Shown here piece by piece: positions 60,294 to 64,000 of a stretch of DNA of 64,000 bases. The notes below the pieces were generated by a model. It ran no database searches. It was given only the letters and a program-made list of their open reading frames with translations, and was not told the origin of the DNA. The first letter of the stretch is position 1. Each line of letters starts with the position of its first letter. Position numbers and translations under genes: made by a program. This DNA comes from Membranipora membranacea (lineage: Eukaryota > Bryozoa > Gymnolaemata > Cheilostomatida > Membraniporidae): NCBI GenBank assembly GCA_914767715.1, contig OU612066.1:32834283-32898282 (forward strand), in the 5' to 3' direction.

Positions 60294-62549
60294 TTGTCAA
60301 CTTGATCCAAGACCATAATATCTAAAGAGTGTTTGACAAGACAAGATGACAAACAAATTGTTCTCAAAACTGACCCTACACAAGTGATAGTGATAACGCT
60401 CTCAGGCAATAACATATCATGGGCAGATGTTGTACTGTTTTTTGCACCCACCCAATAAACGGCTACAAAAGAAAAGCAATCATGAAACAACGATATTATT
60501 AGATAAACGAGGCAAAGATATTACAAAAGAGTTCACTTATGGTTTTATTAGAAAATTCATTTACTCTTTGAAGTGAAGGACTTAAACAGTGCTGCTGCGT
60601 GTAGCAAAGGCATTTCTTTGTCCCCACTTTCTTTGTTCGAGTTACAGCCCCAATAGCTTGCCTGACAATCCAACAAAACTTTTATTAGCAAATTAGATGC
60701 CTGCATGGCGGGCATTTGTAAAGCATCGGGTCAGGTGGTCTGAAGGCAAGCGATTAGTGTCAATGCTATTCATTTCATAGCTATTCCAGGTGATTTTAAT
60801 TACAACGTGGGATACATTTATTGTATCAAAAAAGTTACATTTTTGTGAGTAAAGTAAGCTTGCTATATTGAAGGCTGGAACGTCCAAATATCGCCCGCAA
60901 AGATCCAAAATTTAATATTCATGGGGTTGATAGTCCCCAAATCCTCCCATCAGTCCCCCTCCCAAATAATCTTCGCTCATCATTGATACCTCTCAGCCGG
61001 GCCTGGATATATGTCACAGACAAGATATTTGGTACAAATGTGGAATCAGGATCGAAAGTGTGTGAGCAGGCGATCAATTAAATGGAACAAACCATATCAA
61101 AGAACGGTCATCAAATAGTGGCGTGCATTGTCCTAACAATATATTTACATCTTTTACTTCTTGAAATTGTTTTCTGAGAAATCATTTGAAAACAACAAAA
61201 TCATAACAGTACGTATTTCATGAAAATTTCGGGTAATTGGAATTGTGTAAGATCGAGATTGTTTATGGTTTAACTTGCATAGCATGGTAGAAGACTTTCG
61301 CCGTATACATCAGCACACAGAATTTATACCACCTTTAATATAACTAACACACGATTTTCAATCCATGAGGCAAAATTCCACCAATGAGAGTGGAGCTTTT
61401 AGATACTTAACCCTCGGTTAAGCAAAATGCAACCGATCTTCTTGGAATTTTGCCGTAATTGGCGATTGTAAGCTTTAACTTCAAGGAAACATAACAAATA
61501 TCTTTTATTTTATGATCGCCATCATGTAGGCGATATGGTAAGTTCACTCAAGGACAGGGTTTTCATCGGACAGACACTCAGCCCCCCTGTCTGGGAAGTT
61601 AGCAAACTCAAGTCTCTCAGTCTAGCCTGGCTTTACATAGATTACATTAGGCAGAGAGTTGTAGCCGGACTGCCGGTGCTAAGTATACATACAAATGGGT
61701 CTACGACTATTCTTAAACGAGCATTGACTTAAAATTAATGTAATGTTGTTTCCGAAAGTCCTGGATTAAAAATAGCGCTGAGAGATATTAATAGATTAAA
61801 ATAACTAGAAAGTAATAAACAAATTTCACTTAATTACAGTGATAACCCGGAGGCTAATGCTGTGACATTTTATAAGAGTGCACTCACAATTTCACCATGC
61901 AGCCGCTGTGAACCAACTGCGATTTAAAATGAAGATGTTTGAACTCGTTTGAAAATCTTTTTATTTACTATTACCATACGACCAAGGACTAAAATTAGGC
62001 CTGGGGTTATTGCATAACTATTGATGACTATAATAGCTCAATACACAGAGGTTCAAGGAAGGCTGTTGAAATCACCAGCTTGTCTGACGATGATGGTCTA
62101 TTGATTTAACTTGATGCTAACACGCAGTTTAGAATCAGAATTTGCCACCCACAGCTGAGCTTCTCAGCCCACTATGACTGAGCCCACACAAGCAATGCCT
62201 TCCTCTCATTCAACAACCTGAATATTTTTGCTCACCTATAGCGTATTCATTACAAAAACAACTTGAATCATTAAACTGCACTTTTTATTAATGCATGACC
62301 AATTTCAAACACAATTTTCAGTGGATTAATTTCAGGACAAGGAAATTTGAAACAACAACAAACTGCACCAGGAAACACTAGATAAGGATTTTGTATCAGG
62401 ATATAATGTTATATAGATAGGCACATTGTGTTTACAAACACGGTGGCTATGTGTAGGAGGAAATAAGGAAGCTCAGAGATACCATGATACTAATTATGGA
62501 CCTATCACCAACGCTGTGATGTTCTATTATAGAATTCTGTGAGCATGAA

Positions 62550-62757
62550 CAGAAGGTTAAATCAGAGATACATCAACGTGTAAACAATAAAAACCATGTT
62601 ATAAATGTAGAAATCAGGGAGAAGGGACTGAACCAATCTCGAGTGAAACCACAATATCGATTTCACTCGAGATTGGTTCAGATCCTTCTCCCTGATTCCT
62701 CAATATAATCTGGTTTTCTTTGTTTACACTTTGGTTTCTCTGAATTCACCTTCTATT
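62550..62757. mobile_element. Long palindromic MITE-like element
   Basis: A near-perfect inner stem pairs AATCAGGGAGAAGG, ACTGAACCAATCTCGAGTGA with TCACTCGAGATTGGTTCAG, CCTTCTCCCTGATT around an ACAATATCG loop. Outward, GTGTAAACAATAAAAACCA (62578 on) pairs with TGGTTTTCTTTGTTTACAC (to 62729), and weaker pairing (AGAAGGTTAAATCAGAGA/TCTCTGAATTCACCTTCT) reaches about 62550 and 62757. It has no coding capacity. Confidence 0.75.
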
Positions 62758-63297
62758 TGTGCAATGAACTCTGTCTTTATTGGTTCTTTGGTGGTGTTTA
62801 CATTGTATCAGACATTTCTCAATAATAACAGCCTGTGGCCTCCTTTTCACAATGTTGTAATTGAAGCAACCAATCCAATCTGATGCAAGAGTACCGTGAT
62901 AACGTGATAACTTGTATTTTCTTGGTTTCAAGCAACACTCAATACCGGCAAAGATTATAAATAAATTGATACCGTGTCTTATAGGTTGAATAAAATGTGG
63001 ACCAGGTTTTCCTAAGTAGAAACTGCAACAGCCTCAATCAAGGGATGGGCTGCCAACAAATTTGTCCTCTTTATCCTCAGCAAAATGAAATGCACCCCCA
63101 CCCTTAGTATATCTTTGCAACCTATTTGCACTTTTTAAATATGCACTATCAGGTATGTGGTTTTGTGAGAAAACAATGGACAAATTGTCCTGCAAGGATC
63201 TGCAGTAAGATGAAGGCTGGCTGCTTCTCAACAGAGGCCAGTAGAAGCGCATGCAACGCCATGTAAACATTATCTACATCTCAAAAGAGCAAACTAT

Positions 63298-63328
63298 CAC
63301 AGAGTAAGGATATATCTTTACTCTGTGA
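63298..63328. repeat. Third copy of the ACAGAGTAAGGATATAT palindrome
   Basis: CACAGAGTAAGGATATATCT then TTACTCTGTG differs by one base from the perfect palindrome in both tandem units (21314 and about 38032). Its presence outside the duplication shows an independent insertion. Confidence 0.75.
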
Positions 63329-63356
63329 AACTATTGAATAAATTTTAATCACTCAC

Positions 63357-63826
63357 AAACAATAAGGACTTGACCACCAGAGGTCTGGCGTTAGCGATGT
63401 TTATGAGAGGATTAGGTAGCAGGAATGGGGATATGACAGAACCACGAAATACCGGTTTCATCATTGTGCTAATGTCACCTACAATGTCGCCACTTTGTAT
63501 ATTGCAATTGTACCAGAGACTATAGATATATCTATAGTCTCTGATTGTACAATGGATCATGCAATATAAATTTTTATGCTTAGTGGTGACCTCATCTTAT
63601 GCCGGGTAGCGTTACTCTCACCACTAACGAAAATGTCACCATAAAGAGACAGACCTGGAGATCTGAGTTGATCGGAGGGGAGGAAGGGTCTGTGGTGGTC
63701 TGATTTTATTGTTTTGTTTTGTTATGTGACAAAACATTGGTGAGACCTGGTCTAGCTTCCTACAGACCTCGTACAGATTGACTTACCTATATATCCATAT
63801 CCATTATCCTCTGGTCCCAGTCCAGC
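63357..63826 (-). CDS. Two candidate exons of an unidentified minus-strand gene (partial)
   Basis: Exon 63826-63787 (40 bases, donor ATAG|GTAAGT) reads GLGPEDNGYGYI. Exon 63478-63357 (acceptor TTGTAG, donor TTT|GTGAGT) reads GDISTMMKPVFRGSV, then SPFLLPNPLINIANARPLVV and KSLLF. The first exon ends in phase 1 and the second needs exactly one preceding base, so they join in frame. The composition looks like a folded protein, but I do not recognise the family. Upstream exons would lie beyond the right edge, and I could not place the next downstream exon. The acceptor of the 40-base exon (ACATTACAAG) is weak. Confidence 0.35.
63515..63542. repeat. Perfect 28-base palindrome
   Basis: AGAGACTATAGATATATCTA then TAGTCTCT is its own reverse complement. 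It differs in sequence from the ACAGAGTAAGG palindrome but has the same length and the same central ATATAT, which suggests a related class of short palindromic element. It lies in the intron between the two candidate exons. Confidence 0.75.
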
Positions 63827-64000
63827 CTTGTAATGTATTTAGGTGAGCAAGGCATTGCCAAATTCTGAAAAAATTTATTTATTTTTATACAGGATTGATG
63901 AAACAGGACAGGAAACGTGACAAAGAAAATCAATCTAAATAAATTATGGCTGTCATGTCACATCTTGTTATGGAAGCCATAGTCCTACCATTCCGTTTCA

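Larger units (their letters stand above)
60294..63356. other. Unassigned region right of the minisatellite
   Basis: I see no recognisable gene. The only structured elements are the palindrome at 62550-62757 and the CACAGAGTAAGGATATATC palindrome at about 63298-63328. Open frames are short and of chance-like composition. Confidence 0.5.

Noticed and set aside
61535-61732. Plus-strand frame of 65 codons (VSSLKDRVFIGQTLSPP)
   Set aside because: Single short frame with no splice partner, family or repeat support.

Overview
The window is nuclear DNA of a multicellular animal. It has GT-AG introns, AT-rich intergenic sequence, tRNA-derived SINE-like repeats, several non-LTR retrotransposons, many short palindromic DNA transposons, and animal gene families (CTU2, a 3BP2-like PH/SH2 adaptor, CD225/dispanin membrane proteins, a SERTA-like protein). 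I take it to be an invertebrate, quite possibly an early-branching marine one such as a sponge or cnidarian. The sequence alone does not fix the phylum.

Layout. (1) 1-7138, minus strand: nine exons of CTU2 (NCS2), the partner subunit for 2-thiolation of tRNA wobble uridine. The 3' end of the gene lies beyond the left edge. Its 3.6-kb second intron holds a decayed Rex1/CR1-like LINE in antisense. (2) 7139-10464: a head-to-head intergenic region with palindromic repeats and a tRNA-derived SINE-like element. (3) 10465-19977, plus strand: a 13-exon gene for a 574-residue adaptor with PH domain, proline-rich middle and C-terminal SH2 domain, the architecture of SH3BP2/3BP2. (4) 19895-49118: a large head-to-tail tandem duplication whose left breakpoint lies inside the last 3BP2 exon. 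Unit 1 is 19895-31085 and unit 2 is 31086-49118. Each unit began with two same-strand paralogous CD225 (IFITM/dispanin) genes, here called A and B. In unit 1, A is intact and B has lost exons 1-2. In unit 2, B is intact and A has a 55-bp frameshifting deletion and a replaced C-terminus. Reciprocal loss has therefore left one intact A and one intact B. (5) 49119-52800: a short gene with one 5' untranslated exon and a single coding exon, encoding a 155-residue protein with a SERTA-like motif. (6) 52800-64000: mostly repeats, including a 13-copy 32-bp minisatellite and perfect palindromes, plus two in-phase candidate exons on the minus strand at the right edge.

The most notable feature is the CD225 duplication. 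A and B share a tiny first coding exon (METK/MESK), PPxY motifs, an FQSK(W/F)P motif and the same phase-1 intron inside the CD225 domain, so they are an older tandem pair that was later copied as a block. Comparing the two units gives an internal history of the locus: two LINE insertions (unit 2 only), two DNA-transposon insertions with 8-bp target duplications and visible empty sites (unit 1 only), and several deletions, most bounded by short microhomologies. One unit-2 LINE itself carries a hAT-like MITE and a long foldback element.
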